A stretch of 64,000 nt of DNA from Dyadobacter sp. CY345. Lineage in GTDB: Bacteria > Bacteroidota > Bacteroidia > Cytophagales > Spirosomataceae. The stretch spans positions 1,302,001 through 1,366,000 of the forward strand of contig NZ_JAKFFS010000001.1 in the NCBI RefSeq assembly GCF_021502725.1, in the 5' to 3' direction. The notes below the pieces were generated by a model. The model searched no databases and had not been told where the DNA came from. It saw only the letters and a list, made by a program, of their open reading frames with translations. The position numbers and the translations under genes were made by a program. Positions 34,012 through 43,436 of the stretch are shown here, piece after piece (the stretch's first letter is position 1; each line of letters opens with the position of its first letter).

Positions 34012-34582
34012 AGCGACTTATACCTATTTCCTGTAATTTTTTCATTAGAATATTTCGTGCCCGATGATACTGCGATCGCGCTGTCCCATCGGCTATCGAT
34101 AACATCTCTGCGATCTCTGCGTGTGTAAATCCATCGATTAAATGCAGGTTTACAATCATTCTATACCCATCTGGAAGTTGAGATATAATGTTAAGTACAA
34201 CCTCAATATCCAATTTGTCGATCAAAGATTCGTACTCCTCCGAGTAAAAATTTTGGTCAGCATTATCCAAATTTACGTGAAGAAGTTGTTGTCGTGTTGT
34301 TCTGTTATAATAATTGATTGCGGTATTTATCACAATTGATTTAACCCAACGGTCAATCGATTCAATTTCCCTGACCTCCGTAATTTTTTTGAAGACCTTT
34401 ATAAATGCCTCCTGAAAAATATCTTCGCCCTCAGCCTGAGTTTTTGCATAACGAATACAAACACCCATCAGTTTTGTCTTGTATTTTTTATAAAACTCAG
34501 TTTGCGCACTGGCTTCAAGCTTTTGACAGCCTATAACAAGCTCGTTCAAACTTTCGTATTTTTTGCTGCGAAAAAGCTTCAT
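33995..34582 (-). CDS. ECF RNA polymerase sigma factor
   Basis: This is a 195-residue sigma-70 family protein. Region 2 contains AEGEDIFQEAFIKVFKKI and the -10 recognition helix, with WVKSIVINTAINYYNRTT. Region 4 has LPDGYRMIVNLHLIDGFTHA, followed by EIAEMLSIADGTARSQYHRARN with the recognition helix. The length and lack of region 1 or 3 fit ECF factors. The overlapping downstream gene encodes the likely membrane anti-sigma partner, and the PepSY-like lipoprotein gene ends 46 bp upstream on the same strand. It should direct transcription in response to an envelope signal. The target promoter motif cannot be identified from one window. Confidence 0.94.
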   Translation of the reverse strand: MKLFRSKKYESLNELVIGCQKLEASAQTEFYKKYKTKLMGVCIRYAKTQAEGEDIFQEAFIKVFKKITEVREIESIDRWVKSIVINTAINYYNRTTRQQLLHVNLDNADQNFYSEEYESLIDKLDIEVVLNIISQLPDGYRMIVNLHLIDGFTHAEIAEMLSIADGTARSQYHRARNILMKKLQEIGISRYEIPG

Positions 34583-34628
34583 CGATTAGGGGTAGTGGGG
34601 AAACGCTATCACATAAGTATCACCACTT

Positions 34629-35567
34629 TCACTTGCGGTTACCTACAATTGCTATATTAAGTCGGGATGTAATAACATTTCCTTCCAAATCAAAATCTAA
34701 TGCGTAGCGATATCCCCTGATTCCTGTAATGCCCAATAGAAAAACATGATAGCCGGATACGCCATTCTCTGCGAACTTGTAGTTCTGGTCACTTAGTTGA
34801 AGGCCGGTATTTTTGATAAAATTTTGTATGTTTTCAGGAAGAGCAGCTAGGGTAGAAATAGCTTCAACTTTTCTGAAAGAAACAATTAATTTCTTTTGAT
34901 CATCAAAAACCATATCTCCGGTTTCTCCATTTACGTGATTGGTCCAGGTAGTATATTGTTTTTTGTTATCGGCAAGAACTATCACCCTGGCGAAAACATT
35001 TGCATAATTTTTGTCTAAAAGGTAGTTGGATATTTGGTCATTAAGTTCGTAATAACTGAACTTATAATAACTTGTTACCGTAACGTCATAGTTATCTGCT
35101 GGTTGATTATAGGTTCTGAATGTTAACAAATAATCTTTTTGGTCAACTGTAAACTTGGCTGTATAATTGCGATCGCTGGCACTAGGATTCAAAATTTCTC
35201 TAAAATCGGAAAGGACTCCTTTGTTAGGTGACAGAATAGGAATTACCTCAAAAAATTTTTTAATAGAATCCGGAACAGTTTCGCTTATCAGTCTGTGGGT
35301 AGCCAGGATTTTTGACGGATTTAGCGTCACATAATACTGAACTTCTCCTTGTGAAAACCTTGCTTCCCATTCTTTATCTTTTTCAATAGTTTCTAATGAA
35401 ATTTCCTTAGCGTTGGGATATGCATCCGCCAGAACTCTCGCCACAGCATCAGGAACAGGCTCTTCAATTGGCCCAGGCTGTTCGTCCTTAACTTTGCTGC
35501 AAGAAGAAATTGTGGCAGTTAAAATCAAAAATAGGTATACAATTGAATTCAGAATGATTGTTTTCAT
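34629..35567 (-). CDS. PepSY-like domain lipoprotein
   Basis: This is a 312-residue lipoprotein with signal and lipobox TATISSCSKVKDE (Cys23). Residues about 38-95 (VPDAVARVLADAYPNAKEIS; EKDKEWEARFSQGEVQYYVT) match the PepSY-like fold common in Bacteroidota exported proteins, and a second similar unit may start at about 110. The rest is unassigned and ends in RYALDFDLEGNVITSRL. It lies upstream of the ECF sigma gene in the same direction with a 46-bp gap and could be co-transcribed or be a sensor for the sigma/anti-sigma pair. TTACTTTG 38 bp upstream of the start resembles the -7 box. Confidence 0.8.
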   Translation of the reverse strand: MKTIILNSIVYLFLILTATISSCSKVKDEQPGPIEEPVPDAVARVLADAYPNAKEISLETIEKDKEWEARFSQGEVQYYVTLNPSKILATHRLISETVPDSIKKFFEVIPILSPNKGVLSDFREILNPSASDRNYTAKFTVDQKDYLLTFRTYNQPADNYDVTVTSYYKFSYYELNDQISNYLLDKNYANVFARVIVLADNKKQYTTWTNHVNGETGDMVFDDQKKLIVSFRKVEAISTLAALPENIQNFIKNTGLQLSDQNYKFAENGVSGYHVFLLGITGIRGYRYALDFDLEGNVITSRLNIAIVGNRK

Positions 35568-35813
35568 CGCTTATCTTTAAGTTTAATCATCGCTATAATC
35601 TCCGCAAAGTAATCTGGGAAATTATAACTTTGAGCTTAAACTTATGACACCAATAATTCGCCGAACCGTTGCATTTGTGGTGAAAATAAACAAAAGTTTA
35701 TTCTGGCTATGAAGAAAAATTACGCGTGTGAAATGTGGATTGAAAACTTCTTCAATTACCATTGCAGGCCTGATTCTTTCTCTTCATAAAAATTTATAAA
35801 AAGCTTAGGCCAT

Positions 35814-38564
35814 TTACTTACCCGTTAAGTTAACTATTGATAGCAGTTTATCAGCAGACATGCTATCCTTAGGACTGAAAGTCGCTGAATTCATGTATTT
35901 CAGTAAGCTATGACGAAACTGCCGCGCCACGGGCCGGCCTTCCAGATTTGTGCTTATATCGAAACTACAAACCAGTAAACGCCCGTCTCCGACAGCGGCT
36001 TCAAATACATTAGCCAGTTGCCGGTTGTTCGCAAAATTATCAATTTGTCTGACAATTGGCGAAAGGGAACTGTCTGGTAAAATTATTGCTGTTGATTGCG
36101 TACACAAATCCCACCATTGCCAGTCAGCGTGAAAATCGGTTGGAAATTCTTTCAGGGCCGGATGTTTCGGATCGCATAACAAACCCGTTGCGCCCGCCTG
36201 TTCTGGAAAATGTACAGGGCTCCAGAACAACGGAATGAATTTCCCCGGCAGTCCATTCAATTTTTTATAATCGGGATTAAGCAATACTTTTTTCCCATTT
36301 GCCAATGCCAGAATCGCTTCCTCTGGTGACTGTGTAATAACTACATCTGAGTGCATATCCGGCAAATCTTTTGGATATACCCAAATGTGCCAGGTATTTG
36401 CGTAAGGTGTATTTTTCAAGGCTAATTTCAAGGTCAGTTTTTTAGCTGTTTTGATAGAGCCTAAATTAACTTCAATCGCACCTAGACTAATTCCATTTCC
36501 AACATCAACAGTTTTTCCAGGAAGCCGACCGGAGAATAATAGCTTGCCTGAATCATCCGATAATGTCCATTCAGGAATAATATTATGCAACGATGCGCCG
36601 CCAAAATTTGCTAACTCAGCGGTCGCGCGGAATGTTTCCTGATTTGTATATGTGGCCTTCTCAAACCGAAGTAAAGGTACCACCGGAGAGCAAAACGCCC
36701 TGAACTCGGTTGGTGAAATAATTCCTTTGCTATCCCAGAACGCGTCCAGCAGACCTATGTCTGCGGTGCCTTGTCCCGGGAAATCGTGCAGGTCAAGCAG
36801 CTGGATCCCGCTGGCTCCTTTTGTTCGCAAAATCCGCTCCATTTCCTCCTTGTAAAGAAGCGCAGCCAGTTTGCCACTTGCTTTCAGATATGCGTCAGCC
36901 AGTGGGATCATACCTTTCTTTTTCAGGTCATCACGGATCGCTATCAGATTCACCGGAGCCATTACACCGGTATACTTGCTGATTTCTGCGATGTTAGGAA
37001 AAACGGCATATTGCCCAACTTCATGCGTAACGACCGGAACTGTTAATCCTATTAATGAGCTGGCATAATCCTCGATGAATGAAGGTGATTTTTGGTTAAA
37101 AATACCCTGTCCGCGTACCCATCCAAGTTTTGTTTCCTGTGTTACAAAATAATCGTCTGCCGGTTCCGGCCATTTGCCGTGAGGTGGCTGAAAACTATAA
37201 GTCGTTGTGGTATATAGGTGGCGCGGATCAGCTTTTTTGAGCTTGGTAACCAGATTGTTTAAAAAGTCGAAATTACCTTCCAGCTCATTTCCCATTGACC
37301 AAAAGCAGAAAGATGGATGATTTCCATACTCTTCACCGATGCGCGTGGCCTCGTCAGATATAAATTTATCGGCCTTTGGATCTTCTCCCACCTGCAAACT
37401 CCACATGGGCAATTCCACCTGTAGATAAAATCCGAGGGAATCAGCTACATCAAATGCTGCTTTTGGCGGACACCAGGAATGGAAGCGAAGATGGTTTAGA
37501 CCGTAAAGTTTTGCAGTATTAAAAACCTTCAACCATCCTGATTTATCCGTTGGCGGATGGCCGGTCAGTGGGAAAATTGCACTTTCCAGCGTGCCGCGCA
37601 AAAATATCCGGCGTCCGTTGACATGCAAAACACTATTTTCATTCGATAACTGTCTTACGCCAAAAGTTGTTTGATAGCTACTTATCTTCTCATTATCATA
37701 AATGAACGAAGCGTCCAGTTGATAAACCGATGGCGAAAATTCATCCCAGTTTTGAAAATTTGTTTGTAGATCATATTTGACTTCATATACAAAAACACCG
37801 GTATCAACCTGAACGATCTGCTCGTTTACGGGCAAGTTCTTTCCATTTAATTTTGCAGCCAGGTTTAATTTTCCTTTGATTGCATGGCCGGTCTTGTTCT
37901 GAAATTTAATCCTTGCAGTCACCAACTTGTCTTTACTATTGGGAAATGTCTGGATATGTTGAATGTTCACGGGCGTTTTCACGGCTAAGTCAATTTTCCC
38001 GATAACCCCATTCCAGATTGTTTGTGTGCCATCTGTATACGCATGTGCAAGATTTTGGTAACTGATATCATATTGCCGGGTATTGTTGATCCGCATCAAA
38101 ATGGTATGGCTGCCGGGGGTGAGCATATCCGTCAGGTTATAGCGGTGTGGTGTTGTGAGGCTTTCCTGCTGGGCATGAGCTTCTTTCCCGTCAATAAATA
38201 TTCGGCTTTGCCACAGGACGCGTTCCAGGTATAGTTCAATTTCCTGACCTTCCCATGCAGTAGGAATTTCGATTGTGCGCTTGTACCACGCAGTTCCAAC
38301 AAACCGGTGGCGTCTGGCAAGCTGGTAAAGTGATTCCCTGGTAAGTGAAGGTTTAAATTTAATTGTATCACCCATAGAAGCTTCATCCGTTGTTCCCGGT
38401 AAATTAATTTTACCGGAAAACTTACGCTTCAAAAAACGATGCGATCCGGCATCGTCGCTATCAAAAGCGACCTCCCATTCACCGGCAAGTGAAATGCTTT
38501 TTTGACCATAGGATAATAATGGAAGAAGAAAAATAAATAGCAGAATTCTAAAAGTTTGCAGCAT
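35814..38564 (-). CDS. Glycoside hydrolase family 2 protein
   Basis: This 916-residue exported enzyme has a signal peptide ILLFIFLLPLLSYG. The N-terminal jelly-roll (about 25-195, LAGEWEVAFDSDDAG; GTAWYKRTIEIP; YLERVLWQSRIFIDGKEAH) is followed by an Ig-like domain (about 195-305) and a TIM barrel. The acid/base is E427 in WSMGNELEG and the nucleophile E515 in VVTHEVGQYA. The C-terminal 300 residues are extra beta-domains. GH2 members act on beta-galactosides, beta-mannosides or beta-glucuronides; the substrate here cannot be decided. The family normally hydrolyses with retention of configuration. It is on the minus strand, 240 bp upstream of the PepSY-like gene, and divergent from the TonB-dependent receptor. 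It may serve the glycan locus but is not within it. Confidence 0.92.
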   Translation of the reverse strand: MLQTFRILLFIFLLPLLSYGQKSISLAGEWEVAFDSDDAGSHRFLKRKFSGKINLPGTTDEASMGDTIKFKPSLTRESLYQLARRHRFVGTAWYKRTIEIPTAWEGQEIELYLERVLWQSRIFIDGKEAHAQQESLTTPHRYNLTDMLTPGSHTILMRINNTRQYDISYQNLAHAYTDGTQTIWNGVIGKIDLAVKTPVNIQHIQTFPNSKDKLVTARIKFQNKTGHAIKGKLNLAAKLNGKNLPVNEQIVQVDTGVFVYEVKYDLQTNFQNWDEFSPSVYQLDASFIYDNEKISSYQTTFGVRQLSNENSVLHVNGRRIFLRGTLESAIFPLTGHPPTDKSGWLKVFNTAKLYGLNHLRFHSWCPPKAAFDVADSLGFYLQVELPMWSLQVGEDPKADKFISDEATRIGEEYGNHPSFCFWSMGNELEGNFDFLNNLVTKLKKADPRHLYTTTTYSFQPPHGKWPEPADDYFVTQETKLGWVRGQGIFNQKSPSFIEDYASSLIGLTVPVVTHEVGQYAVFPNIAEISKYTGVMAPVNLIAIRDDLKKKGMIPLADAYLKASGKLAALLYKEEMERILRTKGASGIQLLDLHDFPGQGTADIGLLDAFWDSKGIISPTEFRAFCSPVVPLLRFEKATYTNQETFRATAELANFGGASLHNIIPEWTLSDDSGKLLFSGRLPGKTVDVGNGISLGAIEVNLGSIKTAKKLTLKLALKNTPYANTWHIWVYPKDLPDMHSDVVITQSPEEAILALANGKKVLLNPDYKKLNGLPGKFIPLFWSPVHFPEQAGATGLLCDPKHPALKEFPTDFHADWQWWDLCTQSTAIILPDSSLSPIVRQIDNFANNRQLANVFEAAVGDGRLLVCSFDISTNLEGRPVARQFRHSLLKYMNSATFSPKDSMSADKLLSIVNLTGK

Positions 38565-38871
38565 AGTAAATTAGTATAAACAGCAAAACTATTATTCAAT
38601 AGGGCAATTTCAAATGGCTGTTGTTCTGATATTGCTGGACAAAATCCTTGTTTTAACTTTCAGCGAGGAATATATAAAGCATTTTTCTTAGAAAAAGCCA
38701 TCACAGCATAGCTTCTAACGTTACGCTCACAAATGAGTCTATTCTTCCTGGAATATGAAATATTTACCAACTGCTTCATTACCAAGACATTTAATCTTAA
38801 CAAATTGGTAATCTTGGTGCCCGCTTTTCGCTAAATAGAAGACTTAGATTTACAACTTATATTTCTAATTT
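38565..38871. promoter_or_regulatory. Divergent GH2/TonB-receptor intergenic with repeated TTACCAA half-sites
   Basis: About 300 bp. Three half-sites are visible: TTTACCAA (38763-38770), ATTACCAA (38778-38785) and its complement TTGGTAAT (38805-38812); the second and third form an 8-bp perfect inverted repeat. Nothing else is recognisable. The sites lie about 60-110 bp before the receptor start and could bind a dimeric regulator. Confidence 0.4.
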
Positions 38872-40902
38872 ATGCTGGTCTTTATGAGGGTATTTTACAG
38901 TTTTCTTTTCATGCTATCGTCTGCGCTTTCTGTTTTCGCCCAGGAAGGAGATTCTCTGCGTACTGAATTGCTCAATCAGCTCAATGTTACGGCAAATCGC
39001 ATCAAGGAAAAAACGTTTCAAACTGCTGGCTCTGTATCCGTTATTTCATCCAGAACTTTACAGGCGTATCAGCCACGAACAACACCCGAAGCGTTAATGG
39101 GATCTAATGGCGTTTTTGTTCAAAAAACAACCCACGGAGCCGGGTCGCCGTTCTTACGTGGATTGACTGGGAACCAAACGCTTATTCTGATCGATGGTAT
39201 CCGGTTGAACAACAGCACATTCCGCTATGGCCCAAATCAATACCTGAACACGATCGACCCATTCACAATAGACAAAATAGAAGTCCTCCGGGGCGGCGGT
39301 TCTGTCGGTTACGGCTCCGATGCGTTGGGTGGTACGCTTCAAATACTAACTTCAAATCCTGAATTTTCAGAAAAACCTGCGGTTCATGGCAATGCAATAG
39401 CTCGCTATGCAACCGGCGATATGGAAAAGACACTACGGGCGGGCGTAAAGCTGTCAGGATCACGTATCGCATTTTCCGGTGGCGTAAGTATTCGAAATTT
39501 TGGAGATCTGATAGGAGGGGATACGACCGGCAAACAATCCCCCAGTGGTTATAAAGACCGGAATTTTGATGCAAAGCTGCTTTTAGGTTTAACCGACTCG
39601 TGGACCCTAACGCTGGCACATCAATCGGTTTCGCAAAAACACGTGCCGCTTTATTACCGCTACAAGCTTGAAAATTTTGCCTTAAATGAATTTAATCCGC
39701 AAAAGCGTTCTTTAAGTTATTTTAAATTGAACGGAGTAACAACTAGTAAATGGGCTTCTGAAATCTCTCTTACCGGTTCCTGGCAAGCGACTAATGAGGG
39801 GCGGCTGAGCCGCAGAAATGGCAGTAATAGTCTTCGGACGGAAACAGATAAAGTGCAGACTGCCGGCCTGATCTTCAACATACAATCCGAAATTTCCGAA
39901 TTCTGGAAGGCAAGTTCTGGCGTCGAAATATACAATGATCAGGTAAACAGCGACAAAGTAGATCAGGTTGACGGTGCCCGCCCGGTTGCCAGCCGCGGAC
40001 TGTATCCCGACGATAGTAAATACCTGAATTATGCAATTTATTCTCTTCACCAGTTAAAGCTCGACGCCTGGCAGTTTACATTTGGTGGCCGGTTTAATGG
40101 CTTTCAGATCAAAGTCGCCGACGAAGCGCTAGGGAACATAACTGTGAAGCCAAGGGCATTGGTTGGAAATGCTTCGATCTCCTATTTACTTCAGGAACAT
40201 TCCAACTTCTATACATCTTTTCATTCAGCCTTCAGGGCGCCAAATATCGACGATATGGGAACGCTGGGGATCGTTGATTTTCGTTACGAGCTTCCAGCTT
40301 ATGATCTGAAACCTGAAACATCTTACAACTTTGAAGCAGGTTATAAATTCCGGTCAGAAGGGTTCGCAATGAGCGCAGCATTGTTTCAAAACAACCTGCG
40401 AAACCTGATTACGCGCGTGCAGGTTGCCGGACAGAAAATCGATGGCATTGATGTTTATCAGAAAGAAAACGTAGAGCGGGCCTACATCCGTGGCGCAGAA
40501 CTGGAAGCAGAATATGCGTTGAGCGACAGTTGGAAAATATATGGATCGGGAGCTTATAATTTTGGCAAAAATGTTACCAAAAATGAGCCGGTCCGCCGTA
40601 TTCCGCCGCTCAATGGAAGATTTGGATTGGCATATCACAGAAGCCAATGGAATTTACGTCCGGAGGTTTGGTTTGCAGAAAAACAAACACGACTGGCAGC
40701 TGGGGATGCGGGAGATAATCGTATTCCAAAAGGAGGCACTCCGGGTTGGGTAGTTATCAATCTGATGGCAGGTTTTGATGCAAAACATTTTTCGGTAAAT
40801 GCTGTTGCCCAGAATCTTACTAACAAAGATTATCGTACGCACGGGTCTGGAATTAATGGCGTGGGCCGTAGTCTCTGGCTGACACTGACAGGTAAGTTTT
40901 AA
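38872..40902 (+). CDS. TonB-dependent receptor, siderophore/vitamin type
   Basis: This is a 676-residue receptor. A signal peptide (FLFMLSSALSVFAQ) leads to a plug domain without the SusC N-terminal regulatory domain: LNQLNVTANRIKEKTFQTAG, SPFLRGLTGNQTLILIDGIR and IDKIEVLRGGGSVGYGSDAL are the classic motifs. The 22-strand barrel ends in LWLTLTGKF, with a terminal Phe for assembly. The start is ATG 38872; ATG 38884 is equally possible. It is not accompanied by a SusD. The two YncE/phosphoesterase fusion genes follow with gaps of 32 and 15 bp, so the three form an operon. It probably imports a product released by these secreted enzymes, perhaps a phosphorylated ligand; this is inference. Confidence 0.93.
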   Translation: MLVFMRVFYSFLFMLSSALSVFAQEGDSLRTELLNQLNVTANRIKEKTFQTAGSVSVISSRTLQAYQPRTTPEALMGSNGVFVQKTTHGAGSPFLRGLTGNQTLILIDGIRLNNSTFRYGPNQYLNTIDPFTIDKIEVLRGGGSVGYGSDALGGTLQILTSNPEFSEKPAVHGNAIARYATGDMEKTLRAGVKLSGSRIAFSGGVSIRNFGDLIGGDTTGKQSPSGYKDRNFDAKLLLGLTDSWTLTLAHQSVSQKHVPLYYRYKLENFALNEFNPQKRSLSYFKLNGVTTSKWASEISLTGSWQATNEGRLSRRNGSNSLRTETDKVQTAGLIFNIQSEISEFWKASSGVEIYNDQVNSDKVDQVDGARPVASRGLYPDDSKYLNYAIYSLHQLKLDAWQFTFGGRFNGFQIKVADEALGNITVKPRALVGNASISYLLQEHSNFYTSFHSAFRAPNIDDMGTLGIVDFRYELPAYDLKPETSYNFEAGYKFRSEGFAMSAALFQNNLRNLITRVQVAGQKIDGIDVYQKENVERAYIRGAELEAEYALSDSWKIYGSGAYNFGKNVTKNEPVRRIPPLNGRFGLAYHRSQWNLRPEVWFAEKQTRLAAGDAGDNRIPKGGTPGWVVINLMAGFDAKHFSVNAVAQNLTNKDYRTHGSGINGVGRSLWLTLTGKF

Positions 40903-40934
40903 AAATGCAATCATTAATAACATCCATATTCACC

Positions 40935-43421
40935 ATGACAAAATACTTAAAGTTTGGACTGTGCTTGCTGCTTGCCGGCATTGTCGCTTACGGCTGTACG
41001 AAAAATACTGGCTCTTCCGGAACAGGCGAGGAATTGGCTATATATAAAGAGCTTTCGTCAAAACGCATTGGTCTACCCAATGGATGGTCGCTTACGCCAG
41101 TCGGCAGAAGTTTGGATCTGGACGATCTGCCTTTGAATCTGGTTGTTTCTCCATCAAAAAAGTACCTGGCAGTAACCAATAATGGACAGAGTACACAAAG
41201 CATAACCTTAATCGATGCGGCTTCTGAAAAAGTGCTGGATTCAGCCGGAGTAGCAAAATCTTACCTAGGTTTGGCGTTCAGCGACGACGAGAAAACACTG
41301 TATGCATCTGGTGGAAACGATAATAAGATTTTGGTATACAAAATTGAAAACCAGCAGCTGGTTCCATCTGAGCCAATCGTCTTGGGTAAACCCTGGCCTG
41401 TTAAAATTTCGCCAACGGGAATATCAGTTGACGATGCACAGAAAAGGATTTATGTAGTCACCAAGGAAGACAGTTCGCTATACATTTGTGATTCTCAAAC
41501 AAAAAAGACAATTAGTAAACTAAATCTGGGAGCGGCAGCATATACTTCTTTGCTTTCCAATGACAAAAAAGAACTCTATATCTCGCTATGGGGCGGCTCG
41601 CGGGTTGTAATCGTAAATACAGAAACGCAGAAAATTGCAGCAGAAATTGCGACTAATAAAAACCCAAATGATTTGCTTTTGACCAAAGACGGCAAATTTT
41701 TATATGTAGCCAATGGAAATGACAACACGGTCGGGCTTATTGATCTTACGAAACGCCAGATATCAGAAACTCTAACAACGTCTCTTTTTCCAAACGCGCC
41801 TGTTGGCACCACTCCAAATGGACTCGCACTGAGTGAAGATGAGAAGGTTCTGTATATAGCCAATGCAGACAACAACTGTCTTGCAGTGTTTGACGTGGAA
41901 ACAAAAGGACGAAGCCATTCCATCGGATTTATACCAACTGGCTGGTATCCAACTGCTGTGAAAACAATCGGTTCTAAGATATTTGTTACTAATGGAAAAG
42001 GGTTTTCTTCCAAAGCCAACCCCAAAGGTCCTAACCCGAATTTATCAAAAGTACCGCAACAAGTAGGACCAAACCCACAGGCTTACACGGGAAGAGAGCA
42101 GTATATTGGCGGATTGTTTAAAGGCACCTTGTCGATTATTGATACACCCTCTCCACAGACGCTTTCTGCCTATTCAAGGTTGGTTTACGCAAATACTCCC
42201 TATACTAAAAACAAAGAATTAAATGCAGAAGGAGAATCGGGAAACCCGATCCCGATGAAAGTAGGGGACAAGTCACCAATAAAATATGTTTTTTACATAA
42301 TCAAAGAGAATCGGACTTATGACCAGGTACTTGGAGATATGAAGGAAGGAAATGGCGATGCTTCACTCTGCCTATTTCCCGAAAAAATTACGCCAAACCA
42401 GCATGCACTGGCTCGCCAGTTTGTGATGCTCGACAACTTTTATGTGGATGCAGAAGTAAGCGCGGATGGACATAACTGGTCGTCTGCTGCGTACGCCAAT
42501 GACTATGTGGAAAAAAACTGGGTGACCAGCTACGGCGGTCGTGGTGGAACATACGATTATGAAGGCAGTAAAGATATCGCACATCCAAGAGATGGATTTA
42601 TCTGGGACCATGCAAAGCGTGCAGGCGTGACTTTCCGGAGTTACGGCTGGTTTGCAGACGAGGGAAAAGCGAATATCAAAACACTTGAAGGTAATTATTG
42701 TCCCACTTTTAAAGGTTACAATCTTGGGTATCTGGACATCGACCGCGAAGACGCCTGGGAAAAGGATTTCGACGCATTGGTAGCTGCCGACAAACTTCCA
42801 AGGCTAAATACGCTTCGGTTTGGAAATGACCATACCTCAGGTGCCAGCCTTGGAAAACCAACTCCTTTTGCGGCAGTGGCAGACAACGACCTGGCAGTGG
42901 GTCGGTTTGTTGAACATCTTTCCAAAAGTAAGGTTTGGAATGAGTCGGTCGTGTTTATTTTGGAAGACGACGCGCAGAACGGTCCGGATCACGTAGATGC
43001 CCATCGTTCCACTGCATTTGTCGCAGGAGGTTTTGTGAAAAGAGGCCTTGCGGACCATACCATGTATTCGACCTCGGGAATGCTTCGTACGATGGAGCTG
43101 ATCCTGGGCATAAAGCCGATGAGTCAATATGATGCAGCCGCTACGCCAATGTGGAGATGTTTCAATAAAACGGCTAATCCGGAAGGTTTTACATCCAAAG
43201 AAGCGGGCGTTGACCTTAATCAGAAAAATGTCGCAGTGAATTCAAACTCCCGCCGTTCCGATCAGTTCGATCTTTCAGTGCCTGATGCTATTGATGACTT
43301 AATTTTTAGCGAAATTGTATGGCAAACGGTGCGCGGTGAAAAAAGCATTATGCCCGCTCCGCGCCGTGGAGCTTTTGTAAGGCTTGAAAAAGGAGATGAG
43401 GACGAAGAGGACGAAGATTAA
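40935..43421 (+). CDS. YncE beta-propeller/phosphoesterase fusion lipoprotein
   Basis: I chose the start at 40935 (MTKYLKFGLCLLLAGIVAYG then lipobox Cys21) because it gives a normal lipoprotein signal; ATG 40905, just after the receptor stop, would add ten residues. The 828-residue product has a YncE-type seven-bladed propeller in the first 400 residues (LYVANGNDNTVGLIDLTKRQ). A phosphoesterase domain of the alkaline phosphatase superfamily follows from about 430 (YIIKENRTYDQVLGDMKEGN; NFYVDAEVSADGHNWSSAAY; FILEDDAQNGPDHVDAHRST), with metal-binding Asp and His residues. The C-terminus is a run of acidic residues. It is probably surface- or periplasm-anchored. Its paralogue follows 15 bp downstream. 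The substrate is unknown. Confidence 0.88.
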   Translation: MTKYLKFGLCLLLAGIVAYGCTKNTGSSGTGEELAIYKELSSKRIGLPNGWSLTPVGRSLDLDDLPLNLVVSPSKKYLAVTNNGQSTQSITLIDAASEKVLDSAGVAKSYLGLAFSDDEKTLYASGGNDNKILVYKIENQQLVPSEPIVLGKPWPVKISPTGISVDDAQKRIYVVTKEDSSLYICDSQTKKTISKLNLGAAAYTSLLSNDKKELYISLWGGSRVVIVNTETQKIAAEIATNKNPNDLLLTKDGKFLYVANGNDNTVGLIDLTKRQISETLTTSLFPNAPVGTTPNGLALSEDEKVLYIANADNNCLAVFDVETKGRSHSIGFIPTGWYPTAVKTIGSKIFVTNGKGFSSKANPKGPNPNLSKVPQQVGPNPQAYTGREQYIGGLFKGTLSIIDTPSPQTLSAYSRLVYANTPYTKNKELNAEGESGNPIPMKVGDKSPIKYVFYIIKENRTYDQVLGDMKEGNGDASLCLFPEKITPNQHALARQFVMLDNFYVDAEVSADGHNWSSAAYANDYVEKNWVTSYGGRGGTYDYEGSKDIAHPRDGFIWDHAKRAGVTFRSYGWFADEGKANIKTLEGNYCPTFKGYNLGYLDIDREDAWEKDFDALVAADKLPRLNTLRFGNDHTSGASLGKPTPFAAVADNDLAVGRFVEHLSKSKVWNESVVFILEDDAQNGPDHVDAHRSTAFVAGGFVKRGLADHTMYSTSGMLRTMELILGIKPMSQYDAAATPMWRCFNKTANPEGFTSKEAGVDLNQKNVAVNSNSRRSDQFDLSVPDAIDDLIFSEIVWQTVRGEKSIMPAPRRGAFVRLEKGDEDEEDED

Positions 43422-43436
43422 TTAAAAATCAAAACA

